From PLanc-01 sp034678485 (GTDB taxonomy: Bacteria; Planctomycetota; Phycisphaerae; Sedimentisphaerales; Anaerobacaceae), in contig JAXDBU010000187.1 in NCBI GenBank assembly GCA_034678485.1, positions 20,266-84,265 of the forward strand: a stretch of DNA of 64,000 bases. Direction: 5' to 3'. Below are positions 56,235 to 64,000 of this stretch, piece by piece. Under the pieces are notes generated by a model. It saw nothing but the letters and a program-made list of their open reading frames with translations, had not been told where the DNA came from and did no database searches. A program made the translations under genes and the position numbers. Each line of letters opens with the position of its first letter. The first letter of the stretch is position 1.

Positions 56235-56237
56235 CAA
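56209..56237 (-). promoter_or_regulatory. Promoter of the fic gene
   Basis: On the minus strand: -35 TTGACT (56232-56237), 17-base spacer, -10 TATGTT (56209-56214). The predicted start of transcription is about 40 bases before the ATG at 56159. Confidence 0.55.
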
Positions 56238-56514
56238 TGGGTACGGCGAGATTGCCCACTCATTGTCCGTATTCTGAGCCACTCGGACACGGAAGTGTGC
56301 CGTAGCGTAATTTGGAGTGGATCTACCCAAGCGGGGGCGCGCAGCAAAATGCGCAACAACGACCTTCGGTTTGCCTTCGGTCACGCTTCGGTTGCGCTTC
56401 GGGCACCGTCATAAGTCCTTATTCTACAAGCATAAACCATTTATTGACAAATACTTACAAAAGGCGAGTTCGGACTGAGAATCCGTGTGTCGCCGGTTCA
56501 CCGTAATAACCAGA

Positions 56515-56650
56515 AGGTCCATCTGACCGAAGTCTCGGCGTTGGCCGTGAGAACGGAATCCTGGGCGGCCTTGACGATACAGTCGCATTCGGCCTCAGTG
56601 TAGATGTGAATCTCGTTCTTCGGGCACCTGGGCATCTTCACATACTGCAA
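56515..56650 (-). pseudogene. Tyrosine recombinase (integrase) fragment
   Basis: On the minus strand the frame reads YVKMPRCPKNEI, then HIYTEAECDCIVKAAQ, and TSVRW. After a one-base shift DLLVITV follows. This looks like the start of the catalytic core of a phage-type integrase (pattern 'K..RFYT..EC.RIV.AA' and 'W.LLI..AL'). About 45 codons survive, with no catalytic residues. Identified by eye only. Confidence 0.4.
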
Positions 56651-56754
56651 CGGGTTTCGAGCTGTCCACCCGCCCTCACGACCGTGCCAAGCGCGATTGC
56701 CCCCTCAAGAAAATCCAAAACCGACCCGAATCCGCGAAGTCGGGACAGGGCGCG

Positions 56755-56872
56755 GGCGACCGTGGAGGCCGGCACCAACCACCTGAGGGTCGAGGTCGTC
56801 AACTCCTGGCGCAATCGGCTCATCGCAGATCATCGGAAAAAGCCGGATCGGGCCCGAAAGAACAGAAGGTGA
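56755..56872 (+). pseudogene. C-terminal fragment of a glycoside hydrolase
   Basis: The frame ending at 56872 reads ATVEAGTNHLRVEVVNSWRN then RLIADHRKKPDR. This resembles the last strands of alpha-L-rhamnosidase/GH2-like enzymes, where 'G.N.L.V.V.N.W.NRLIGD' is conserved. No upstream part of the enzyme is found. Identified by eye only. Confidence 0.35.
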
Positions 56873-57123
56873 GAGGGTTGGAAGGTCAGAAGGTAGGCGT
56901 GGAAGGAGACAAGACTGTCCGACCTTCTCAGCTTCTCACCTTCTGGCTCCGAGGCGCCTTTCTTCGAGCCGACGGGCCTCAGCCACAGAGATTTTTCCCC
57001 CTATAAGTAGGCTTGCACGCCTGGTTGTGGTATAATAGCGGTCAGAGGCACGTCGGACTCTGTAGGTCGTGGCGGCATTGTCGCAGCAGAAGTGAGCACA
57101 CAACAGGAAGGAGGATTTGGAAC

Positions 57124-59349
57124 ATGTCGAGGCCTGCTATTTCTCTAGGCATCATCGTTTCGATGTTGATTCCTATCACAGCCGTCCGGGCGAACACACC
57201 CTTCGAGGTGTCGCCCACATTCGATGTCGAGATCGGCAACGACGGCGGCATGGGGCCCGGCAGCGCGAGCGAAAACGGCACGGGAATGGCCATTCGCAAC
57301 GTCGCCACGAGACGGCGGGTGTCCTTCGCAACATACGATATCTCCGGCATCCGAGGTCCGGGACAGGTCTTCCTCAACGTGAGCTTGAGCAACTACGGAT
57401 ACGACCTTGGCACGGTGAACGTCTACGGTGTCCTGGAGTCGGTGGAAGCCCTTGTCGCCACGGGAATCACGTGGAACAACGCCCCCGGCGTCCAGAATGA
57501 CCCTGTGCCTCCATCGGATTCCGACGTCGCGCTGGATTTGGCGGACCTGACCGGCATCCTGCTGACCTTCGACGCCCCGGCCAAAGGGGTGAGGGCCTCG
57601 ACGGAAACCAGCGAGGCGCTGGCGGAGTTCCTCAACAGCGACACGAACGGGTTCGTGGCCTTGCTGTTCGCGCCGGAAGGCAACGGCAATGCGATCGTCC
57701 GCACCATGAATTATACAGCCGGTCCCGGCGGCACCTTCATTCAGGGCGAGGTCGGAGGGCAGGTCGTACGCGCCCGCGACCCCCACCCCGAGGACGAGGC
57801 CGACGACGTCTATCGCGCCGACGTCCTGAGCTGGACGCCGGGGACTTATGCGGCCGTGCAGAACGTGTATCTCGGGACCTCCCTCGCCGATGTCAATGCC
57901 GCCACGCCGGACAACCCTCTCGATACGCTGGTCGGCCTGGAGCAGGACGCGAACGACTACGACCCTGCCGACGATTTCGTCTTTGGAAAGACCTATTACT
58001 GGCGTGTCGATGGCGTCAACGCGGTCGATGGGACGGTCTATCGGGGCAACGTGTGGTCGTTCACGGCCGAGCCGCTCACCTACGTCGTGGAGAACATCAC
58101 CGCGACGGCCTCCAGCTTCGACGCAGGGTACGAACCCGAGAACACGGTGAACGGCGCGGGATTGACCGACGCTCTGTACCACGGGACTTCCGAAACCACG
58201 ATGTGGCTCAGCAGCAGGACCGGCCCGCAGCCGACGTGGATTCAATATAAGTTCGACCGGGTCTATCGGATCGCGGAGCTGTGGGTGTGGAATTACAACG
58301 TTGCGTTCGAAACCACTCTCGGCCTGGGCATGAAGGATGTCACGATCGAGCACTCGTTGGATGGAGTGAACTGGGCGGTTCTGGACGAGACCCAATTCCC
58401 CTGGGCACAGGGATTGGCCGACTACGAGCACGATACCATCGTGGATTGCCGGGGCGTCGCGGCGAAGTACGTTCGACTGACTGCGCACAACAACTGGGGC
58501 GACCTCAGGGTACAGTACGGCCTGAGCGAGGTGCGGTTCTTCTATACGCCTACGCACGCAAGCCACCCGAAGCCGGGTATTGCACAGGCGGACGTCAGTC
58601 CTGAGACCTTGCTGCAATGGCGTCCCGGCCGGGAGGCAGTCTCCCACAAGGTCTTTTTCGGCATGGACCAGCAGGCCGTCGCGGACGGCTCCGCAACCAT
58701 GGGGACGACCACGGAGGCCCGCTGCGATCCCGGCTCGCTGCTCTTGTCCGAAACCTACTATTGGAGGGTAGATGAGGTCAATGAGGCCGCCAGTCCCAGC
58801 CTCTGGGAAGGGACCGTCTGGGACTTCTCCACGAGTGCGTACCTCGTCGTGGACGATTTCGAGCGCTATAACGACAGCAGCGACTGCGTCTTCGACACCT
58901 GGGTGGACGGTTATCTGGATGACAACAACGGTTCACAAGCGGGGTACACGGCATCCGCCAAAGGAACGTTCAACGAGACGACCACCGTCCACGGCGGCAG
59001 GCAGTCCATGCCTGTGATCTACAACAACGCCTCGGCGGCTTACTCTGAGGTCGAACGGATGTTCGAGGACCCACGGGATTGGACCGCCCATGGGGTGACG
59101 ACCCTTTCGCTGTACTTCTATGGGCTTGCCGAGAACACCGTCGGACCGATGTACTTGAAGATCAATGGAACGAAGGTGTACTACAACGGGTCCGTCGATG
59201 ACCTCAAGGGCGCCCAGTGGTTGCCGTGGGCTGTGGAGATGCCGTCGTTGGGCGTGAATCTCAAGGAAGTCAAGACCCTGAGCATCGGCATCGAGAACAC
59301 CGGGATTTCCGGCACGTTGTTCTTTGATGACATCCAGTTGTTGCCGTAA
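57124..59349 (+). CDS. Secreted DNRLRE/Fn3-like/discoidin protein
   Basis: 741 residues. Signal peptide (about 1-24, AVRA), a DNRLRE-type beta domain (about 26-225; VSFATYDISGI; FLNVSLSNYGYDLGTVNVYG), an Fn3-like module (about 226-330, with 'VYLGTSLADV' and 'TYYWRVDGVN'), an F5/8 type C (discoidin) domain (about 331-475; TTMWLSSRTGPQPTWIQYKF; LWVWNYNV; KYVRLTAHNNWG), a second Fn3-like module (about 480-570; TYYWRVDEVNEAA), and a ~165-residue C-terminal galactose-binding-like domain (DDFERYND to FFDDIQLLP). It is exported and likely binds carbohydrate; there is no enzyme. AGGAGGAT precedes ATG 57124; the frame runs back to 57013 without a signal. First of three tandem relatives. Confidence 0.85.
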   Translation: MSRPAISLGIIVSMLIPITAVRANTPFEVSPTFDVEIGNDGGMGPGSASENGTGMAIRNVATRRRVSFATYDISGIRGPGQVFLNVSLSNYGYDLGTVNVYGVLESVEALVATGITWNNAPGVQNDPVPPSDSDVALDLADLTGILLTFDAPAKGVRASTETSEALAEFLNSDTNGFVALLFAPEGNGNAIVRTMNYTAGPGGTFIQGEVGGQVVRARDPHPEDEADDVYRADVLSWTPGTYAAVQNVYLGTSLADVNAATPDNPLDTLVGLEQDANDYDPADDFVFGKTYYWRVDGVNAVDGTVYRGNVWSFTAEPLTYVVENITATASSFDAGYEPENTVNGAGLTDALYHGTSETTMWLSSRTGPQPTWIQYKFDRVYRIAELWVWNYNVAFETTLGLGMKDVTIEHSLDGVNWAVLDETQFPWAQGLADYEHDTIVDCRGVAAKYVRLTAHNNWGDLRVQYGLSEVRFFYTPTHASHPKPGIAQADVSPETLLQWRPGREAVSHKVFFGMDQQAVADGSATMGTTTEARCDPGSLLLSETYYWRVDEVNEAASPSLWEGTVWDFSTSAYLVVDDFERYNDSSDCVFDTWVDGYLDDNNGSQAGYTASAKGTFNETTTVHGGRQSMPVIYNNASAAYSEVERMFEDPRDWTAHGVTTLSLYFYGLAENTVGPMYLKINGTKVYYNGSVDDLKGAQWLPWAVEMPSLGVNLKEVKTLSIGIENTGISGTLFFDDIQLLP

Positions 59350-59398
59350 CACGAACTGGGAATCGTTTATACTTTGGTTTTCGCAGAGGAGGACCACC

Positions 59399-62275
59399 AT
59401 GCATAGAGGATTGTTCTGCGTCGCCTATCTTCTCTCGCTCGCATTGATCGTCCCGGGCTTGGCCGCGGAACCGTTCCAGCAGGACGGAGGCGCCGACGGG
59501 ATCGTGTCCATGGAGGCCGAGCACTACGACAACAAGGTCGAGACAACCAACAACACGTGGGCCCAGGTGACGACGGCGACGGGATTCACAGCCGCCGAAG
59601 GGTTCAGCGGCGGTTCGGCCATGCAAGTCATGCCGGCCACCGCCGCCGGCGGAAAGACGGTCAAGACCGGCTACGCCGCCGGCGGTCCCCACCTCGACTT
59701 CCAGGTCAACTTCGTCAAGACCGGCACGCACTACGTCTGGATTCTCGGGTTTGGCATAGACGGCAACGGCGACTCCGCCCACGCCGGTCTGGATGGCCTG
59801 GAGATCGCCACCTGCGACAACATGTCCGGCTGGCAGGTCGCCTACAACTGGTCCAAGACCACGATGGACGGCCCGTCGGCCAGTTTTGAGGTCGATGAGG
59901 TCGGTGTCCACACGGTCAACATCTACATGCGCGAGGACGGGATGGTCTTCGATAAGATCGTCCTGACGACCAGTGCCGATTACACCCCGACCGATCACGG
60001 TCCCGCTGAGAGTTCGCGGGGCATCCCCGACTATGCGACCGGCCCAGTCCCGCCGGACGGCGCCGAGGATATCATTCGGGAGGTCGTGCTTGCCTGGTCG
60101 CCCGGCCCGTCCGCTACCGCGCACGACGTGTATTTCGGGAAAGTCCAGGCCGATGTATCCGAGGCCAGCCGGACCGATCCACGCGATGTCCTGGTCGGCC
60201 AGGCCCAGGATGCGAACACGTATGAGCCCGACGCACGCCTGGAATTCGACACCACATACTACTGGCGAATCGATGAAATCGGCGCGACGAGCACAGCCGT
60301 TGTGAAAGGCAACGTCTGGAGCTTCACAACGGAACCCCGTTCATATCATCTCACCGGGATCACGGCCACCGCGTCCAGCTCCGACGCCGACGCCGGACCT
60401 GAGAACACGGTGGACGGCGAGGGATTGGCCGACGATCTGTACCACGGGACCCTGGAAACCACGATGTGGCTCAGCAGCGAGACTGGCCCGCAGCCGACGT
60501 GGATTCGGTTCGAGTTCAATGGGGTCTACAAGCTGCACGAGATGTGGGTCTGGAATCACAACGTCACGTTCTCCGACCTGTTGGGCTTTGGATTCAAGGA
60601 CGTCCTGATCGAGTATTCCCTCGACGGCGAGAGTTGGTCGGTGTTCAGCGAGAGCACCGAGTTCGCCGCGGGACCGGGCGCGGCCCACTACGAGCACAAC
60701 ACGACGATAGACCTGGCGGGCATCGTGGCGAAGTACGTTCGTCTGACCGCGAAGAGCAACTGGAACGAGAAGCAGGCGCAGTTCGGACTCAGCGAGGTGC
60801 GGTTCTTTTACCTGCCGGTGACGCCGCGGGAGCCGGATCCGGCCGACGGCGCGACGGATCTGGGTGTTGACACCCTCCTGGGCTGGCGAGCCGGTCAGGA
60901 GGCCGCTTCGCACGCGGTCTACTTCGGCACAGACCAACAGGCAGTCGCAGACGGCGCCGTTGATCCACTAACCACAACCGAGAACAGTCTCGATCCCGAT
61001 CCTCTCGATCTCGGCACGAGCTACTACTGGAAGGTGGTCGAGGTCAACGAGGCCGAGACGCCCGGCGCCTGGGAGGGCGGCGTCTGGAGCTTCTCCACGA
61101 AGCAGTACGAACCCATCGATGATTTCGAGAGCTACACCGACGAGCTGGGCAGCCGGATCTACGAGTTCTGGATTGACGGCCTGACCAACGGCGCCAGCGC
61201 CTCGCAGGTCGGATATGACGGCGAGCCGTTCGCCGAACAGGCGATCGTCAACAGCGGCGATCAGTCCATGCCCCTGCTGTACGACAACGACGGCACGTTC
61301 CGCGAGGGCACCGACTTCGAAAGAGCGGGGACGCCCTTCTTCAGCGAGGCGGAAAGAGTCTGGGACAAGCAGCAGGACTGGACGGCCAACGGAGCCGACA
61401 CCCTGATGCTGTTCTTCCGGGGCAATGCCGTCGGTTTGCTCGAACCCGCAGCGGGCAGTATCACCCTGAGCGGCGGCGGCGCCGATATCTGGGACGTAGC
61501 GGACGAGTTCCGTTTCGCCTTCAAGGGCCTCAGCAGCGACGGCTCCATCGTTGCCAGGATCGACAGCCTCGGAAACAGCGACGTCTGGGCGAAGGCGGGC
61601 CTGATGATACGCGAGGACCTCGACCCAGGGGCCAGAAACGCGATGGCCTACGTCACGCCGGACGGCCGCGTCGGATGGCAGTATCGACTCCTCACCGCCG
61701 GGGCGTCCGACAGCACGCGCAGCGAACCGGCAGCGGTCACGTTGCCTCACTGGCTGCGCCTGATCCGGACCGGCAATACGATCAAAGCCGAGCACTCGAG
61801 CAACGGGACCACCTGGGAGGCGATGACCGAGACCGCCAGCCCAACCGAACCGACGTATCGCGATATCCCGATGAGCTCGGCGGTCTACATCGGCCTGGCA
61901 GTGACGAGTCACACCGCCGACGCGATGACGACGGCGGAGTTCTCCAGCATCTCGACGACCGGCGGGGTCTCCGGCGTCTGGCAAGTCGAGGAGATCGGCG
62001 TCTCCCAGCCGACGAACGACCCGGCGCCCCTGTACGTCACGGTCCAGGACAGTGGCGGCAACAGCGCGACGGTCTTCCACGATGATCCGGAGGCGACGAT
62101 CCTGACGACCTGGCAACCGTGGCCGATTCCGCTGACGGAGTTCACGTCCGCCGGCGTGAGCATGGCCAAGGTGAAAAAACTGTGCATCGGCGTGGGCGAC
62201 CCGACCAATTCCACGAAGGGTGGCGCCGGTCTGCTCTATATTGACGACATTGGTTTCGGCCATCCGGCTCCCTAA
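59399..62275 (+). CDS. Secreted carbohydrate-binding/Fn3-like/discoidin protein with domain insertion
   Basis: 958 residues. Signal peptide (about 1-24), then a CBM35/GH115-tail-like domain (about 25-200; SMEAEHYDNKV; HYVWILGFG), Fn3-like (about 205-310), discoidin (about 313-470; TTMWLSSETGPQPTWIRFEF; LWVWNHNV), Fn3-like (about 475-565; YYWKVVEVNEAE). The C-terminal galactose-binding-like domain (as in the 57124 protein) is split: its first part (DDFESYTDE) and its last part (LLYIDDIGFG) flank a ~150-residue concanavalin/DUF1349-like insert (VWAKAGLMIREDLDPGARNA). AGGAGG precedes ATG 59399, 50 bases after the previous stop, so the two are likely one transcript. Exported, probably polysaccharide-binding. 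Confidence 0.85.
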   Translation: MHRGLFCVAYLLSLALIVPGLAAEPFQQDGGADGIVSMEAEHYDNKVETTNNTWAQVTTATGFTAAEGFSGGSAMQVMPATAAGGKTVKTGYAAGGPHLDFQVNFVKTGTHYVWILGFGIDGNGDSAHAGLDGLEIATCDNMSGWQVAYNWSKTTMDGPSASFEVDEVGVHTVNIYMREDGMVFDKIVLTTSADYTPTDHGPAESSRGIPDYATGPVPPDGAEDIIREVVLAWSPGPSATAHDVYFGKVQADVSEASRTDPRDVLVGQAQDANTYEPDARLEFDTTYYWRIDEIGATSTAVVKGNVWSFTTEPRSYHLTGITATASSSDADAGPENTVDGEGLADDLYHGTLETTMWLSSETGPQPTWIRFEFNGVYKLHEMWVWNHNVTFSDLLGFGFKDVLIEYSLDGESWSVFSESTEFAAGPGAAHYEHNTTIDLAGIVAKYVRLTAKSNWNEKQAQFGLSEVRFFYLPVTPREPDPADGATDLGVDTLLGWRAGQEAASHAVYFGTDQQAVADGAVDPLTTTENSLDPDPLDLGTSYYWKVVEVNEAETPGAWEGGVWSFSTKQYEPIDDFESYTDELGSRIYEFWIDGLTNGASASQVGYDGEPFAEQAIVNSGDQSMPLLYDNDGTFREGTDFERAGTPFFSEAERVWDKQQDWTANGADTLMLFFRGNAVGLLEPAAGSITLSGGGADIWDVADEFRFAFKGLSSDGSIVARIDSLGNSDVWAKAGLMIREDLDPGARNAMAYVTPDGRVGWQYRLLTAGASDSTRSEPAAVTLPHWLRLIRTGNTIKAEHSSNGTTWEAMTETASPTEPTYRDIPMSSAVYIGLAVTSHTADAMTTAEFSSISTTGGVSGVWQVEEIGVSQPTNDPAPLYVTVQDSGGNSATVFHDDPEATILTTWQPWPIPLTEFTSAGVSMAKVKKLCIGVGDPTNSTKGGAGLLYIDDIGFGHPAP

Positions 62276-62433
62276 GGGCGGGCCGATCCGGAAACGAGGA
62301 GGTGTGCGCCCGGCATCTGCCCGGAACAACGCATCGGCTGTGGTTTGTCCTTTCTGAATACGGGCAGAGGGCGATTGTCTGTCTTGCCTGTCTCAGTGTG
62401 ATGACATTGTTTTCTTCGTATAGGAGGCCTGTT

Positions 62434-64000
62434 ATGTGCAAGAGAGTTGTCTTTGGAATGTCGTGTGCGTGGCTCGTGATACTGGTGGCGGGGACGACCC
62501 AGGCGGGCGTCAGCTACCTGGACCCCACCGGCGGGTGGACTTACCTATATACAGGCGACCTGTGCACCTCGACCTACAACGCCTGTCTGGATGGGACATG
62601 GCATCACTACGATGCCAGTTCCGGCGGTTCGGACGCCTGGGACGGCTCAGCCCCTGGGCAAACGGGCGCTGCTGGGGTCTCGCCCGCCCCGGGCGGAGCG
62701 GGCGTCTTCACGGAAGGCGATGCGACCTTCCTTCGCATCCAGGACTGCGGCGATCCCAGGGACACCGGGTGGGGCGATCCAAGCAACCGCAAGCTCACGT
62801 TCGCCCACAATATCACCACGGAAGTGTCCAACGCGGCCTCGATTCTCAACGACGGCGTCACGTTGAGCTTCCGCGCCCGCATCCCTACCACAGCGCCGTT
62901 GGACCCCATCTATCCCGACGGCACCGCCGGACCCCAATCCTGGACGACCAGTGGTTACAATATCCATGACGACGGCTACGGCGTCTTCGGCATCAAACAA
63001 GGGGCGAGCGGCCTGGGGGTCGTCTGCTTCTCGCTGGCCATGAACACCGACGAGGGCGACATCTCCGCCGACGGCCTGACCATGAACAAACGGGTCGGGA
63101 CCACCGTGGTCAGCGGCGTGGATTCCTACGACAGCGGCGGCGTCGAGAACACCCTTTCGGGATTCGATCCGACCGTCTGGCACGAGTTCTGGATTCAGAT
63201 CGTGGGCGACACGTCCGGCGGCGGCACTCACAAGGTGACCATCTGGATGGACGGCGACATCGAGAATCCGCAGGTGTTCTACGTCACCGCCGGAAACAAG
63301 CATGAAGACGCAGGCGGCGGCTGGAGCGGTTATCTCGTGATGAGCCTTGGACGCACCGGCATCTACGGGTCGCAGGACGTCGACTTCTTCGCCTACAAGG
63401 CCGGGCTGCACGATCCGAAACCCGGCAGCGAACCACAGGTCGCCGGCGACCCGTACCCCGCCAACAACGCGCCGGACGTGCTCTTCGGCACCATCCTCAC
63501 ATGGAGTGCGGGCGAAGGAATTGAGACCCACGACGTTTACCTCGGGATGAATTTCGAGGACGTGAACGACGCGGATCGCAGCGATCCGCGGGGGGTGCTG
63601 GTCAGTCAGGGTCAGGAAGGGACATCCTATGAGCCCGACCCGCCCCTGGGTTATGGCGAGACCTGGTATTGGCGGATCGATGAGGTCGGCCCGGCGGCGG
63701 ACTCGGAGATCAACAAGGGCAGAGTCTGGAGCTTCACGGTCGAATCATTTGGCCTGCCGATAGAGAGCGTCGAAGCGACGGCCTCCGGCGCCGAGGCCGG
63801 TATGGGACCGGAGCACACCGTCGACGGCTCGGGCCTCAACGAGAGCAACCAGCACTCCACCGAGGCCACGCAGATGTGGCTCAGCGCCGGGACACAACCG
63901 AACTGGATTCGGTTCGAATTCGACAAGGCATACAAGCTGCACGAGCTGTGGGTCTGGAACTACAACTTCATCGTGGAATCCGTGTCGGGCTTTGGCGCCA
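62434..64000 (+). CDS. Secreted Fn3-like/discoidin protein, cut by the window end
   Basis: At least 522 residues; open to base 64000. AGGAGG precedes ATG 62434. Signal peptide (to about 24, TTQAGVSY), then a ~320-residue N-terminal domain of concanavalin-like type (LSFRARIPTTAPLDP; VWHEFWIQIVGD; KVTIWMDGD), an Fn3-like module (THDVYLGMNFEDVN; TWYWRIDEVGPAA), and the start of a discoidin domain (TQMWLSAGTQPNWIRFEF; LWVWNYNF). Third tandem relative of the 57124 and 59399 proteins; each has a different N-terminal binding domain on the same Fn3-discoidin frame. Exported; no enzyme seen. Confidence 0.85.
   Translation, partial: MCKRVVFGMSCAWLVILVAGTTQAGVSYLDPTGGWTYLYTGDLCTSTYNACLDGTWHHYDASSGGSDAWDGSAPGQTGAAGVSPAPGGAGVFTEGDATFLRIQDCGDPRDTGWGDPSNRKLTFAHNITTEVSNAASILNDGVTLSFRARIPTTAPLDPIYPDGTAGPQSWTTSGYNIHDDGYGVFGIKQGASGLGVVCFSLAMNTDEGDISADGLTMNKRVGTTVVSGVDSYDSGGVENTLSGFDPTVWHEFWIQIVGDTSGGGTHKVTIWMDGDIENPQVFYVTAGNKHEDAGGGWSGYLVMSLGRTGIYGSQDVDFFAYKAGLHDPKPGSEPQVAGDPYPANNAPDVLFGTILTWSAGEGIETHDVYLGMNFEDVNDADRSDPRGVLVSQGQEGTSYEPDPPLGYGETWYWRIDEVGPAADSEINKGRVWSFTVESFGLPIESVEATASGAEAGMGPEHTVDGSGLNESNQHSTEATQMWLSAGTQPNWIRFEFDKAYKLHELWVWNYNFIVESVSGFGA

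Larger units (their letters stand above)
56235..57123. other. Degraded 0.9-kb region with gene fragments
   Basis: Apart from the fragments listed separately (integrase at 56515-56650, glycoside hydrolase tail at 56755-56872), no gene is supported. AGAAGGT-type repeats form imperfect inverted matches (56864-56873 with 56934-56943). TATAAT at 57031-57036 could be a -10 for the next gene; the only -35-like TTGCAC is 12 bases away, too close. A 56470-56510 stretch resembles the 3' half of a tRNA, but imperfectly. Confidence 0.45.

Noticed and set aside
56470..56510. tRNA-like 3' half (CTGAGAA loop with GGA/TCC stem)
   Set aside because: The T-arm does not close and no acceptor stem or 5' half is present; at most a remnant of an attachment site.
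57013..57036. TTGCAC and TATAAT as promoter of the 57124 gene
   Set aside because: Spacing of 12 bases is too short; TATAAT alone is noted.

Overview
This 64 kb, G+C-rich window looks chromosomal and planctomycetal, most likely Phycisphaerae/Sedimentisphaerales-like. The assignment is inferred from gene content: several secreted sulfatases, a one-off sigma factor next to a Ser/Thr kinase with a TPR and propeller tail, a multihaem cytochrome fused to HEAT and TPR repeats, and very large secreted proteins built from CARDB, PASTA, LamG, discoidin and Fn3-like modules with the recurring YYWRVDEV signature. No rRNA, intact tRNA or CRISPR array was seen.

Layout. 1-339 is the 3' end of a winged-helix protein. 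824-9346 is a plus-strand cell-envelope cluster: sulfatase, HAD-type phosphatase, two outer-membrane-type proteins, a second larger sulfatase, a small membrane protein, a lipoprotein and a single-pass protein. 9379-13273 is an Mla/MCE-type lipid-transport operon (STAS-MlaE permease, ATPase, MCE protein, auxiliary lipoprotein). A minus-strand AspT/YbjL-like exchanger follows. 15972-18414 repeats the sulfatase plus outer-membrane-protein pairing of the first cluster.

18756-27314 holds two related DUF4239-like membrane proteins, an octahaem cytochrome/HEAT/TPR protein, a SpoIIE-type phosphatase with its STAS antagonist, and a Tat-exported sugar-isomerase-like protein. 27543-29003 is a defective insertion sequence lying against a kinase and sigma-factor pair (29039-33261).

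33596-49865 carries one broken and three giant secreted modular proteins that have exchanged sequence with one another. 50287-52122 is a scrap-yard of mobile DNA: an LRR protein fused to the tail of an IS256-family transposase, and a fragment of the same insertion sequence seen at 27.5 kb, here truncating a metallophosphoesterase gene of lower G+C. A Fic-family AMPylator follows, with a convincing promoter and operator. 56.2-57.1 kb holds decayed integrase and glycoside-hydrolase fragments. 57124-64000 is a tandem set of three secreted discoidin/Fn3-like proteins, the last cut by the window end.

How the parts fit. The sulfatases, the HAD enzyme, the outer-membrane proteins, the isomerase-like protein and the adhesive giants fit a lifestyle based on capturing and breaking down sulfated polysaccharides. 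This is inference; no glycoside hydrolase is intact here and no sulfatase-maturing enzyme is present. The Mla-type operon would maintain the outer membrane those proteins sit in. SpoIIE/STAS and sigma/kinase are two separate signalling modules.
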